This document shows, in pieces, positions 1 to 8,229 of a stretch of DNA of 51,680 bases; within the stretch, counting starts at the first letter, position 1, and each line of letters begins with the position of its first letter. The stretch lies in the NCBI GenBank assembly GCA_016869285.1, contig VGEN01000011.1, positions 1 to 51,680 of the forward strand. Reading direction: 5' to 3'. The notes beneath the pieces were generated by a model. That model worked only from the letters and a program-made list of their open reading frames with translations, made no database searches and was not told the DNA's origin. A program made the position numbers and the translations under genes. The stretch is from Alphaproteobacteria bacterium. Lineage in GTDB: Bacteria > Pseudomonadota > Alphaproteobacteria > SHVZ01.

Positions 1-894
1 CTCTCGCTGCGTCCCGGCCGCTCGCGCATCGTCTCCCAGGCCGGGACATTTCCGACCGACCTCTATGTCGTCCAGGGGCTGAAGACGCTGAGGCCCGAGC
101 TCGAGCTCCGTCTCGTTGCCGACGGCGCCTCGGTCGAAGCAGCGATCGACGAACACACCGCCGTCGTCTATCTGAGCCAGGTCGACTATCGCAGCGCCCG
201 GCGGCTCGACATCGGGGGCCTGACGGCTGCCGCCCATGCCAAGAGCGCGCTGACCGTCTGGGACCTTTCGCACGGCGCGGGCGCGGTGCCGGCCGATCTC
301 GATGCCGGAGCCGCCGACTTCGCCGTCGGCTGCGGCTACAAATACCTCTGCGGCGGGCCGGGTGCGCCCGCTTATAGCTTTATCGCCCGGCGCCATCAGG
401 AAGCAGTGAAGCCGGCGCTTGCCGGCTGGATGGGCCACGCCGATCCCTTCACCTTCTCGACCGACTATGCGCCGGGACCGGGCATGGCGCGCTTCATCGT
501 CGGCACGCCGTCGGTGATCGCCAACGCCGTCATGGAATGCGCCTTCGACATCTGGGCCGAGGTCGATCCGTCCCAGGTCTTCGCCAAGCATGCCGCGCTC
601 GGCGACCTGCTGATCGGGCTGACAAGCGGCGTGCTCGATCTTGGAAGCCCGGCCGATGCCGGCGAGCGCGGCGGCTTCGTTGCCCTCCGCCATCCTGCCG
701 GCGCGGCGATGGTCGGTGCGCTCGCCGACGCCGGCGTCGTCTCTTCATTCCGCCCGCCCGACAGCATCCGCTTCGGCCTCAGCGCGCTCTATCACCGCTA
801 TGTCGACATCTGGGAGGTCGCCGAGCGCCTTTGCCGCATCGTCAGGGACGAAACCTGGAAGGACGCTAAGTATCGGAAGACGAAGACGATCTAG
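1..894 (+). CDS. kynU: Kynureninase-like PLP enzyme (5' end missing)
   Basis: The reading frame is open from base 1, so the N-terminal part lies outside the window; 297 codons remain. Kynureninase (aminotransferase class V fold) hydrolyses kynurenine to anthranilate and alanine in tryptophan catabolism. The diagnostic block CGYKYLCGGPGAPAYSF is visible; its lysine (codon 340-342) is the expected Schiff-base residue, and WDLSHGAG about 25 residues earlier holds the PLP-pyridine aspartate. The end, with FRPPDSIRFGLSALYHRY, matches the family's substrate-binding tail. It is followed by a GntR regulator 50 bp downstream, but no other kynurenine-pathway gene is visible here. Family assignment is firm; the exact substrate could differ. 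Confidence 0.85.
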   Translation, partial: LSLRPGRSRIVSQAGTFPTDLYVVQGLKTLRPELELRLVADGASVEAAIDEHTAVVYLSQVDYRSARRLDIGGLTAAAHAKSALTVWDLSHGAGAVPADLDAGAADFAVGCGYKYLCGGPGAPAYSFIARRHQEAVKPALAGWMGHADPFTFSTDYAPGPGMARFIVGTPSVIANAVMECAFDIWAEVDPSQVFAKHAALGDLLIGLTSGVLDLGSPADAGERGGFVALRHPAGAAMVGALADAGVVSSFRPPDSIRFGLSALYHRYVDIWEVAERLCRIVRDETWKDAKYRKTKTI

Positions 895-901
895 GCTTTC
901 T

Positions 902-916
902 ACTCCTCTAGAGTAA
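902..916 (+). promoter_or_regulatory. Candidate GntR operator, copy 1
   Basis: The motif ACTCCTCTAGAGTAA starts 8 nt after the kynureninase stop. A copy with one mismatch lies on the opposite strand at 967-981. The core CTCTAGAG resembles the YTMTAKAR centre of HutC-type GntR operators, and the adjacent gene encodes such a regulator. The two copies could instead pair as a long hairpin. Confidence 0.45.
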
Positions 917-943
917 CTTTCTTTCTCTGGCCACCGATGGCTC

Positions 944-1747
944 TTGCCTGGGAGAAACTCGGAAAATTACTATAGAGGAGTGAGGCAGGAGCCACGCCCG
1001 CAACGCACAGCACAGCACCGCCGCCCGGCCAAGCTCGGAGGCGCGAAGAAGTATCGTGATCTCGCCGACAGCCTGCTCACCCGCATCGAGGCCGGCGAGT
1101 GGAAACCCGGCGACCAGCTTCCAGCCGAGACCGAGCTGGCGAGTCTCAACGACGCCAGCGTCGGCACCGTGCAGAAGGCGCTGCAGCAGCTCGCCGATGA
1201 CGGCGTGCTGGTCAGGCGGCATGGCAGCGGCACCTTCGTTGCCATCGGCAATGTCCGCGACGAGCAGATTCGCCACTTCCGCTTCCTCGCCGAAGACGAG
1301 CAGTCGGTGCTGCCGATCGCGATCGAGACGATCTCGGTCGATATGCTCGGCGAACAAGGCCCCTGGGCACGCTTCCTCGGCAGCGAGACGAGCTATGTCC
1401 GCGTGCTTCGCCGCATCGGCATCAACGCCGAGTTCGAGATCGTCTCCGAAGTCCTGCTGAGCGGCCGGCAGTTCGGCCAGGTCGCCAAGCTCGAGCCCAA
1501 AGAGCTGAGGCACGTCCGCGATCTTCTCAGCGCCCGCTATCACCGACCGACGCTCAAGGTCGAGCAGACCGTGTCGGTGCAGGTTCTGCCGCCTCGCGCC
1601 TGCCGGCTCATGTCGGTTCCGCCCGGGACGACCGGGCTCGTCTGGGTGATCCGCGGACGCACCTATCGCGACGCGCCGCTGTCCTGGCAGCGCGTCTTCG
1701 TGCCGCCCTCGGACCATCCGTTGCTGTTCACCGCCTGGCGCGGCTGA
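944..1747 (+). CDS. GntR-family regulator, HutC/UTRA type
   Basis: A 267-residue transcription factor. An N-terminal winged helix-turn-helix lies at about residues 32-100 (KYRDLADSLLTRIEAG through VLVRRHGSGTFV, the GntR signature), and a C-terminal UTRA effector domain at about 115-262 ends in a family-typical W-Q-R-V-F-V strand. UTRA domains bind small metabolites. The TTG at 944 gives the longest frame, but it is doubtful: the first 12 codons overlap an inverted operator-like motif. The in-frame GTG at 980 (protein starting MRQEPRPQ) with AGAGGA directly before it is an alternative. It probably controls the operon starting at 1774, 27 bp downstream, and/or itself; possibly also the kynureninase. 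Confidence 0.85.
   Translation: MPGRNSENYYRGVRQEPRPQRTAQHRRPAKLGGAKKYRDLADSLLTRIEAGEWKPGDQLPAETELASLNDASVGTVQKALQQLADDGVLVRRHGSGTFVAIGNVRDEQIRHFRFLAEDEQSVLPIAIETISVDMLGEQGPWARFLGSETSYVRVLRRIGINAEFEIVSEVLLSGRQFGQVAKLEPKELRHVRDLLSARYHRPTLKVEQTVSVQVLPPRACRLMSVPPGTTGLVWVIRGRTYRDAPLSWQRVFVPPSDHPLLFTAWRG
967..981 (-). promoter_or_regulatory. Candidate GntR operator, copy 2 (inverted)
   Basis: Read on the minus strand this is ACTCCTCTATAGTAA, 14 of 15 identical to the copy at 902-916, and 65 bp from it. It overlaps the 5' end of the regulator's longest frame, which fits autoregulation and argues that the true start is the GTG at 980 or later. Confidence 0.45.
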
Positions 1748-1773
1748 ACTTACCTGTACAAAGGGAGGACACC

Positions 1774-3342
1774 ATGCATCGCCTGACCACGCTGCTCCTC
1801 GGAACCGCGCTCACCGCCTTCGCAACCGGCGCGTCCGCCCAGACCGTCCTTCGCGTCGTTCCGTCCGCCGATCTCCGGGTCCTCGACCCGGTCGCGGTAA
1901 CCGTCAACCTCACGCGCATCCACGGCATCCAGATCTACGAGTCCCTGTTCGCTTGGGACGACAAGTTCCGGCCGCAGCCGATGATGATCGAGAGCTACGA
2001 GAAGACGCCCGACGGGCTCTCCTACTCCTTCACGCTGCGACAGGGCCTCAAGTTCCACGATGGCTCGACGATCACCACCAAGGACGTGATCGCCTCGCTG
2101 AACCGCTGGATGAAGCGCGACGCCATGGGCCGGGGCATGGCCGCCGCCGGCGGAAGCTTCGAGGCCAAGGACGACCGTACCCTCACGCTCAAGCTGAAGG
2201 AACCCTTCGCCTTCGTCGAGTTCTCGCTGGGGTCGGGCGTCGGCCAGCTGCCGATCATCATGCGCGAGAAGGAGGCGATGACCGATCCGGTGACGCCGGT
2301 GACCGAAGCGATCGGCTCCGGCCCATGGAAGTTCAACAAGGCCGAATGGGCCCCGGGATCGAAAACCGTCTACGAGAAGTTTGCCGACTACAAGCCCCGC
2401 ACCGAGCCCACCAGCGGCCTTGCCGGCGCCAAGCTGGTCAAGGTCGACCGCATGGAATGGATCGTGCTGCCGGATAGCACGCAGGCTGCGAACGCGCTCG
2501 GCCGCGGCGAGATGGACTTCATGGAGCAGCCAGCCCCCGACTCGCTGCCGATCCTCAAGCGCATGCGCGACGTGACCATCGGCACGGCGGTCCTGCTCGA
2601 AAGCCAGGCCTGGATCCGTCCGAACCACCTCTTCCCGCCCTTCAACAACATCAAGGCGCGTCAAGCGCTGGCCGCGTCGCTGAGCCAGCAGGACTACATG
2701 ATGGCCTTCGTCGGCGACACCGAGCGCTTCAAGGAGTGCTACGCCTACTTCACCTGCGGCGGCCCCTTCGACACCAGCGCCGGCTCCGAGGCCTATCGCA
2801 AGCCCGATGTCGCGCGGGCTAAGCAGCTCCTCGCCGAGTCCGGCTACAAGGGCGAGAAGGTGTACCTCCTCGCCTCTAACGAGGCGGCGCTCAGCAAGTC
2901 GATGTTCCCGGTTGCGGTCGAGCAGATGAAGGCCGTCGGCTTCAATGTCGAGGTCATGAACTTCGATTGGGGCGCCACGATCGCGCGCTGGATCAAGAAG
3001 GACAAGCCGGGCGAGGGCGGCTGGAACCTGTTCGTCGCGGGATCGCCCGGCGCCGTGGTCTTCCACCCGATCGGCAATTTCTATGTCGACCTCAGCTGCG
3101 GCGGCACCAACGGCGCCGGCTGGCCCTGCGATGAGGAGGGCGAGAAGCTGCGCCAGGCTCTGCTCAAGACCACGACCGAGAACGATAGAAAGGCAGCGCT
3201 CGACGCCTTCCACCGTCGCCTCTGGGAGCATCAGCCGTTGATCCTCGCCGGCCAGTATCAAGTGTTCAGCGCCTGGCGGAACAACATCGAAGGCGTCATC
3301 AAGGCGCCGACCCTCGCCTACTGGAACATCTCGAAGAAGTAG
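1774..3342 (+). CDS. ABC transporter substrate-binding protein, family 5
   Basis: A 522-residue periplasmic binding protein of the DppA/OppA/NikA class (SBP_bac_5). The first 22 residues form a Sec signal peptide with an A-S-A cleavage site (GASAQ). The domain I signature appears as FTLRQGLKFHDGSTITTKDV near residue 90. GGGAGGA precedes the ATG with good spacing. No permease or ATPase is next to it; the only Opp-type permeases in the window (46.6-50.4 kb) have their own binding protein. It starts a co-directional block with a CocE-like hydrolase (2-nt gap), a metallo-hydrolase and a DUF3604 protein, so it probably delivers the substrate of those hydrolases. Ligand unknown; family 5 also takes non-peptides. 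Confidence 0.88.
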   Translation: MHRLTTLLLGTALTAFATGASAQTVLRVVPSADLRVLDPVAVTVNLTRIHGIQIYESLFAWDDKFRPQPMMIESYEKTPDGLSYSFTLRQGLKFHDGSTITTKDVIASLNRWMKRDAMGRGMAAAGGSFEAKDDRTLTLKLKEPFAFVEFSLGSGVGQLPIIMREKEAMTDPVTPVTEAIGSGPWKFNKAEWAPGSKTVYEKFADYKPRTEPTSGLAGAKLVKVDRMEWIVLPDSTQAANALGRGEMDFMEQPAPDSLPILKRMRDVTIGTAVLLESQAWIRPNHLFPPFNNIKARQALAASLSQQDYMMAFVGDTERFKECYAYFTCGGPFDTSAGSEAYRKPDVARAKQLLAESGYKGEKVYLLASNEAALSKSMFPVAVEQMKAVGFNVEVMNFDWGATIARWIKKDKPGEGGWNLFVAGSPGAVVFHPIGNFYVDLSCGGTNGAGWPCDEEGEKLRQALLKTTTENDRKAALDAFHRRLWEHQPLILAGQYQVFSAWRNNIEGVIKAPTLAYWNISKK

Positions 3343-3344
3343 CC

Positions 3345-5051
3345 ATGAACGACAACCCGAGCGCCGTCAGCGTCACCAGAAACGTCGCGTGCAGGCTCCG
3401 CGACGGCACCATCCTCCGTGCCGATGTCTATCGGCCGGAGGGTGGGGGCAGACACCCGGCGCTGCTGTGCCGTACGCCCTACGACAAGTCGGGCGATCTC
3501 TATGTCCGCGACGCGCAGGCGATCGCGGCACGCGGCTACATCGTCGCGGTCCAGGACGTGCGCGGCCGCTACGCCTCGGACGGCGAGTACAACTGGATGT
3601 TCGGGCATGCCGGTGCCCGCCAGAACCGGCCGGACGGCTACGACTCGGTCGAGTGGGCAGCCGCGCTCGACGGCTCGACCGGCCAGGTCGGCACCTGGGG
3701 GAACTCTTATCCCTCCTCGCTCTGCTGGCTGATGGCGGGGGAGCAGCCGCCATCGCTGAAGGCCATGTACACGAGCGGCATGGCGATGAAGCACACGGAG
3801 ATGAACTACGGCATCCTCGAGACCGGCCGCCGGCTGCAATGGATCCACACCATGGCAGCGAACGCCCGCAAGCGCGCCGGCGACCCCTTCGGTCCCTATA
3901 AGCGCGCCGAGGCCGACGATGCCTGGACCCGCGTCGACCGCGGCAAGTGGATCTGGCGGTTGCCGCTGGAGACGATCCCCAAGGACGTCTTCTCTACTCT
4001 GACCGAGCAGACGCATCGCCACTTCCGCGAGGCGCATCACGACTACTGGGCCTTCGACCAGGCGCATCCGAAGGTCCAGGTGCCGGTGAGTTGCACCACC
4101 GGCTGGTGGGACCGCCTCGGCGGTACGACCAGCAACTACATCGGCATCGAGAAAAATGGCCCGGCCTCGCTCAAGGGCAGGCACCGTCTTGTCATCGGCC
4201 CCTGGGGGCACTCGACCGAGAAGTGGGTGGGGACGCTGGGTCCGCGCGACTACGGTCCACGCGCCAACGCCTCATATCCGGCGGAGCTGACCCGCTACTT
4301 CGATCGCGAGCTCAAAGGCATCGAGAACGGGCTTGAAGGCGAGCCGCCGGTCAAGGTCTTCGTGCTCAACGACAATGTCTGGCGCTTCGAGAAGGAATGG
4401 CCGCTGGCGCGGACCAGGTTCACCGAGTTCTTCCTCTCGAGCGGCGGCAAGGCGAACACGCCGGCCGGCGACGGCACGCTGACCGCCGAGCCGAAGTCCT
4501 CCGAACCCGATCGCTACGACTACGATCCCGCCGATCCGGTGATGAGCCTGATGGGCCTGGACGCCCAGGCCGCGCCCTGCGACCAGGCGATCCTCGGCCG
4601 GCGCCGCGACGTGCTGGTCTACCAGACGCCGCCACTGGAGAAGGACCTGCTGGTGATCGGGCCGGTCTTAGTTCATCTCTGGGCCGCCTCCGACTGCCCT
4701 GATACCGATTTCGCCGCCAAGCTGATCGAGGTCGGTGCCGATGGCGTCGCGCAGAATCTCTGCTACGGCATCATGCGTGCGCGCTTCCGCCAGGGCTTCG
4801 ACAAGCAGGTCATGCTCGATGCCGGCGTGCCGCAGGAATTCGTGATCCCGATGATGCAGGTCGGCATCCGCTTCAGGAAAGGCTCGCGGATCCGTCTCGA
4901 CATCGCCAGCTCCGACTTCCCCAATTTCGACCGCAACCACAATACCGGCCGCGACTTCTGGTCCGATCCGGAGCTCAGGGTCGCCCGTCAGACTGTCTTC
5001 CACGACCCGCGCCATCCCTCGCGGATCGTGCTGCCGGTAATCCCCGACTGA
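3345..5051 (+). CDS. CocE/NonD-family alpha/beta hydrolase
   Basis: A 568-residue hydrolase of the cocaine esterase / X-Pro dipeptidyl-peptidase S15 family. The catalytic triad can be placed: Ser121 in GTWGNSYPSS, Asp256 in TTGWWDRL and His289 in GPWGHS. The N-terminal RDGTILRADVYRP block and DVRGRYASDG are standard for the family. The C-terminal part (from about residue 400) is the jelly-roll PepX_C domain. No signal peptide is seen, so it is probably cytoplasmic. It lies 2 nt after the binding protein and 2 nt before the metallo-hydrolase, so the genes are surely co-transcribed. Members cleave esters, amides or acyl groups; which bond is broken here cannot be told. Confidence 0.9.
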   Translation: MNDNPSAVSVTRNVACRLRDGTILRADVYRPEGGGRHPALLCRTPYDKSGDLYVRDAQAIAARGYIVAVQDVRGRYASDGEYNWMFGHAGARQNRPDGYDSVEWAAALDGSTGQVGTWGNSYPSSLCWLMAGEQPPSLKAMYTSGMAMKHTEMNYGILETGRRLQWIHTMAANARKRAGDPFGPYKRAEADDAWTRVDRGKWIWRLPLETIPKDVFSTLTEQTHRHFREAHHDYWAFDQAHPKVQVPVSCTTGWWDRLGGTTSNYIGIEKNGPASLKGRHRLVIGPWGHSTEKWVGTLGPRDYGPRANASYPAELTRYFDRELKGIENGLEGEPPVKVFVLNDNVWRFEKEWPLARTRFTEFFLSSGGKANTPAGDGTLTAEPKSSEPDRYDYDPADPVMSLMGLDAQAAPCDQAILGRRRDVLVYQTPPLEKDLLVIGPVLVHLWAASDCPDTDFAAKLIEVGADGVAQNLCYGIMRARFRQGFDKQVMLDAGVPQEFVIPMMQVGIRFRKGSRIRLDIASSDFPNFDRNHNTGRDFWSDPELRVARQTVFHDPRHPSRIVLPVIPD

Positions 5052-5053
5052 TT

Positions 5054-5941
5054 ATGCGGCTCACCCTTCTCGGCACTGGCACGCCCTCACCCTCGGTCAA
5101 GCGCGCCAGCTCCGGCTATCTCATCGAGGTCGGCGGCGACGTCATCGTGATGGATCACGGAGCCGGCGCGCACCAGCGGCTACTCGAATCCGGCCGCACC
5201 TCGACAGACGTCACTCATGTCTTCTTCAGCCATCTTCACTCCGACCATTGCCTCGACTATCCGCGCATGGTGCTTCAGCGCTGGGACATGGGCGCCGACC
5301 GTATTCCCGAGCTCAAGGTCTTTGGGCCGCCGCCGATCCGGCGCATGACTGACCTATTGTTCTCGCGTGAGGGCGCTTTCGCACCGGACATCAATGCGCG
5401 GATCGAGCACCCTGGCAGCATCGACATGCTGATCGCCCGCGGCGGAAAGCCGCCGCGCAAATGGCCGAAGCCGGAGGTCGCGGAAGTCAAGTCCGGCGAC
5501 GTCATCGACGGCGGCAAGTGGCAGGTCACCGTCGGCACCGCCTCGCATATGCAGCCGCAGCTCACCTGCTTCGGCTACCGGCTGGAGTCCGACGAGGGCT
5601 CGGTCTGTTACTCCGGCGACAGCGGCGGCGTCTGCCGCGACATCATCGAGCTCGCGCGCGGCGCCGATGTGCTGATCCATATGACACATTTCCGCGCCGG
5701 CACCGAGCCTTCGGCGGTCTATCGCGCCTGCGCCGGCTGCCATGTCGACGTCGCTACCGTGGCGCGCGAGGCCGGGGTGCCGACACTCGTGCTCTCGCAC
5801 ATGCTGGAGCAGATCGATCAGCCCGGTATCCGTGAAGAGATCCTGCGCGAGATGATGGCGATATATTCCGGCACCATCATCTGGGGCGAGGACCTGATGG
5901 AGGTCCCGATCCGCGGCGCCAAGATGGCGAAGTTCCTCTAA
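5054..5941 (+). CDS. MBL-fold metallo-hydrolase, RNase Z-like
   Basis: A 295-residue metallo-beta-lactamase-fold enzyme. The metal motif is SHLHSDH (His60, His62, Asp64, His65), with the bridging aspartate in CYSGDSGG and a late histidine in LVLSHMLEQ. The N-terminal LLGTGTPSPS resembles RNase Z and arylsulfatase-type members, but the flexible arm of true tRNA 3' processing RNase Z is not obvious and the operon is catabolic. It lies between the CocE-like hydrolase (2-nt gap) and the DUF3604 gene (9-nt gap). It probably hydrolyses an ester, lactone or phosphodiester intermediate. A housekeeping RNase Z role is unlikely given the context. Confidence 0.85.
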   Translation: MRLTLLGTGTPSPSVKRASSGYLIEVGGDVIVMDHGAGAHQRLLESGRTSTDVTHVFFSHLHSDHCLDYPRMVLQRWDMGADRIPELKVFGPPPIRRMTDLLFSREGAFAPDINARIEHPGSIDMLIARGGKPPRKWPKPEVAEVKSGDVIDGGKWQVTVGTASHMQPQLTCFGYRLESDEGSVCYSGDSGGVCRDIIELARGADVLIHMTHFRAGTEPSAVYRACAGCHVDVATVAREAGVPTLVLSHMLEQIDQPGIREEILREMMAIYSGTIIWGEDLMEVPIRGAKMAKFL

Positions 5942-5950
5942 GAGCCCGAC

Positions 5951-8182
5951 ATGCCGCACTCGACCTACCTTGCCGACCAGATGGGCTCCGCAACTCTCGA
6001 GCCGACCGGTTCCTTCGAGGCCGGTTCCTACGGCTCCTTCACGCTCGCCTACACCGCCGGCCCCTTCGGCATCGACGACAGCGGCGGGATCAAGATCTCG
6101 TTCCGCACCACGACCGATATGGGGAAACCGCAATTCACCGACCCCAAAGGCCGCAACTACACAACGGCCGAAGCGAGCAACGGGGCGGCGCTGCATCTTC
6201 TCTTCGACCGCATCAACATCCGGCCTTGGGTCCATACGCTCTACGTCCGGTTAATCGGCGGCTTCCTCCGTGCCGGAGAGAAGATCACGGTCCGCTTCGG
6301 CGACCGCCGCCAAGGCAGCGAGGGCATCCGCCTGCAGACCAATGCCGAGACATATTTCCCGTTCAAAGTCTATGTCGACGCCTTCGCGACATACGACTTC
6401 ACTGAGCTGCCGGACTCGCCCGCGATCGACCTGGTCCCCGGTCCGGTCTCGGAATGGCGCGTGATCGCGCCGACCCTGCGACGACCGGATGAGAAGTTCC
6501 GTCTCGCTCTCGTCAAGCTCGACCGCTGGGGCAATCCCGGCGCCAGTGGCGGCGGCCGTTTCACGCTCACCTGCACCCTGCCCGTCAAAGGGCTGCCGGA
6601 GCGGATCGCGGTCGGCCCCGACGAGGGCACGGTGCTGCTCGACGAGCTTGCAGCAAGCCAGCCAGGCGATCTCGTCGTTGCGCTCACCGACGAAGCCGGC
6701 AACGCCATCGCACGCAGCAACCCCACGCGTGTCGTCGCCGGCAACACCTCGTCGTACTGGTCCGACTTCCACGGGCAGAGCGGCGAGACCGTGGGCAGCG
6801 GCACGGCGCGTGATTACTTCGCCTTCGCCCGCGACCAGGCGCTGCTCGACATCGTCGGCCATCAGGGCAACGATTTCCAGATCACCGAGGCCTTCTGGGA
6901 CGAGCTCAACCGGCTCACCCGCGAATTCCAGGAGCCGGGCCGCTTCGTCACCATGCCGGGCTACGAGTGGTCGGGAAACACCGGCGTCGGCGGCGACCGC
7001 AACGTCTTCTTCAAGCGCGAGGGCCGCGTCATCCACCGCTCCAGCCATGCGCTGGTGACCGATGGACGCGATGGAAACACCGCCGCGCATACCGCGACCG
7101 ACCTGTTCAGCGCGCTCGCCGACCAGGAGGCCGTGACCTTCGCCCATGTCGGCGGCCGCTATGCCGACATCGCCGTCGGCCATGACGGCCGCATCGAGCG
7201 TTCGGTCGAGATCCATTCGACCTGGGGCACCTTCGAGTGGTTGCTGCACGATGCGTTCCGGCTGGGATACCGCGTCGGTGTTGTCTGCAACAGCGACGAT
7301 CACAAGGGCCGCCCCGGCCTCGCTTCGCCTGGCGCTTCCTTGTTCGGCGCGATCGGCGGCCTCACCTGCCTGCGCCTCCCGGCGCTGACCCGCGATCATG
7401 TATTCGAGGCGCTGCGGCGGCGGCACCACTACGGCACTACCGGTACTCGGCTTCACCTCGATATCCGCGCTTCCTTCGACGAGGGCGAGATCTTCGATGA
7501 AGATCCGTCGCTCGGGCCTGCCGCATCGGGACGGACGACGACGGCGACCATGGGCGACATCGTCCGAACCCGAGGCCCGGTTCGGCTTGCCGTCGACGTC
7601 GCAGCACCGGCGCCGATCGAGAAGGTCGATATCTTCCGCGGCACCGAGCTGATCGCGACCAGACGCCCCTACGATGCGAGCGGGCCTTCGCGGCGACTGC
7701 GCGTGATCTGGGAAGGAGCGGAGTATCGCGGCCGCGGCCGCCAGGTCACCTGGGACGGCGAAGCGCGACTGACCGGCAACCGCGCGCTTCGCGCCGCGCC
7801 GGTCAACTTCCTCAACCCGGAACGGAGGCTCACCGCCGATGGCGGCACGCATCTGCGCTGGGCTTCGGTCACCACCGGCAATCTGGCGGGCATGGAGCTC
7901 TGGCTCGACGATGCGAGCGCCGGCGAGATCGCGATCTCGACCAAGCCGGCTTCGCCGAAGTGGAAGATCGCCGAGATCGGCTACCAGGAGACCGTAGTCG
8001 AGGCCGGCGGCCTCGGCCGCCGGATTCGCGCCTATCGCCTACCCGAGGAGAACACGCACCGCGCCTTCGCCTTCAGCCTCGACGTGCCGGTTGCCCCGGA
8101 GCGCGACAACCCGATCTATGCACGGGTCACGCTCGAGGACGGGCACCAGGCCTGGTCCAGCCCGCTCTACGTCATCCCATAG
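5951..8182 (+). CDS. DUF3604 domain protein (PHP-like)
   Basis: A 743-residue protein whose central and C-terminal parts match DUF3604, a large uncharacterised family related to PHP metal-dependent hydrolases. Visible motifs are DFHGQSGETVGSGT (about residue 273), GHQGNDFQIT, FAHVGGRYAD and CNSDDHKGRPG; their His and Asp residues are plausible metal ligands. The first 270 residues look beta-rich and carry no signal peptide. It is the last gene of the 1774-8182 operon. Function of the family is not established; hydrolysis of a phosphate or amide bond is a guess from the PHP relation. Confidence 0.8.
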   Translation: MPHSTYLADQMGSATLEPTGSFEAGSYGSFTLAYTAGPFGIDDSGGIKISFRTTTDMGKPQFTDPKGRNYTTAEASNGAALHLLFDRINIRPWVHTLYVRLIGGFLRAGEKITVRFGDRRQGSEGIRLQTNAETYFPFKVYVDAFATYDFTELPDSPAIDLVPGPVSEWRVIAPTLRRPDEKFRLALVKLDRWGNPGASGGGRFTLTCTLPVKGLPERIAVGPDEGTVLLDELAASQPGDLVVALTDEAGNAIARSNPTRVVAGNTSSYWSDFHGQSGETVGSGTARDYFAFARDQALLDIVGHQGNDFQITEAFWDELNRLTREFQEPGRFVTMPGYEWSGNTGVGGDRNVFFKREGRVIHRSSHALVTDGRDGNTAAHTATDLFSALADQEAVTFAHVGGRYADIAVGHDGRIERSVEIHSTWGTFEWLLHDAFRLGYRVGVVCNSDDHKGRPGLASPGASLFGAIGGLTCLRLPALTRDHVFEALRRRHHYGTTGTRLHLDIRASFDEGEIFDEDPSLGPAASGRTTTATMGDIVRTRGPVRLAVDVAAPAPIEKVDIFRGTELIATRRPYDASGPSRRLRVIWEGAEYRGRGRQVTWDGEARLTGNRALRAAPVNFLNPERRLTADGGTHLRWASVTTGNLAGMELWLDDASAGEIAISTKPASPKWKIAEIGYQETVVEAGGLGRRIRAYRLPEENTHRAFAFSLDVPVAPERDNPIYARVTLEDGHQAWSSPLYVIP

Positions 8183-8197
8183 GCGGCAAGCGGCCCT

Positions 8198-8221
8198 CGG
8201 GCGACGGGCCCCTTTCGCCCG
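8198..8221. terminator. Possible bidirectional terminator hairpin
   Basis: Seven-base-pair stem CGGGCGA (8198-8204) / TCGCCCG (8215-8221) with a 10-nt loop, lying between the converging DUF3604 and amidase genes. There is no U-run, so it is only a weak candidate. Confidence 0.3.
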
Positions 8222-8229
8222 GCCCCCTC

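Noticed and set aside
1750..3261. Long open frame (about 500 codons) on the minus strand opposite the family 5 binding protein.
   Set aside because: Shadow of a GC-rich gene; low-complexity Glu/Arg/Ala-rich product without recognisable domains, while the plus frame has signal peptide and family motifs.
5054..5941. MBL-fold gene considered as tRNA 3' endonuclease RNase Z.
   Set aside because: It is embedded in a catabolic operon and lacks an evident exosite arm.
6251..7852. Open frame of about 530 codons on the minus strand opposite the DUF3604 gene.
   Set aside because: No domain, biased composition, lies wholly inside the confidently assigned DUF3604 gene.
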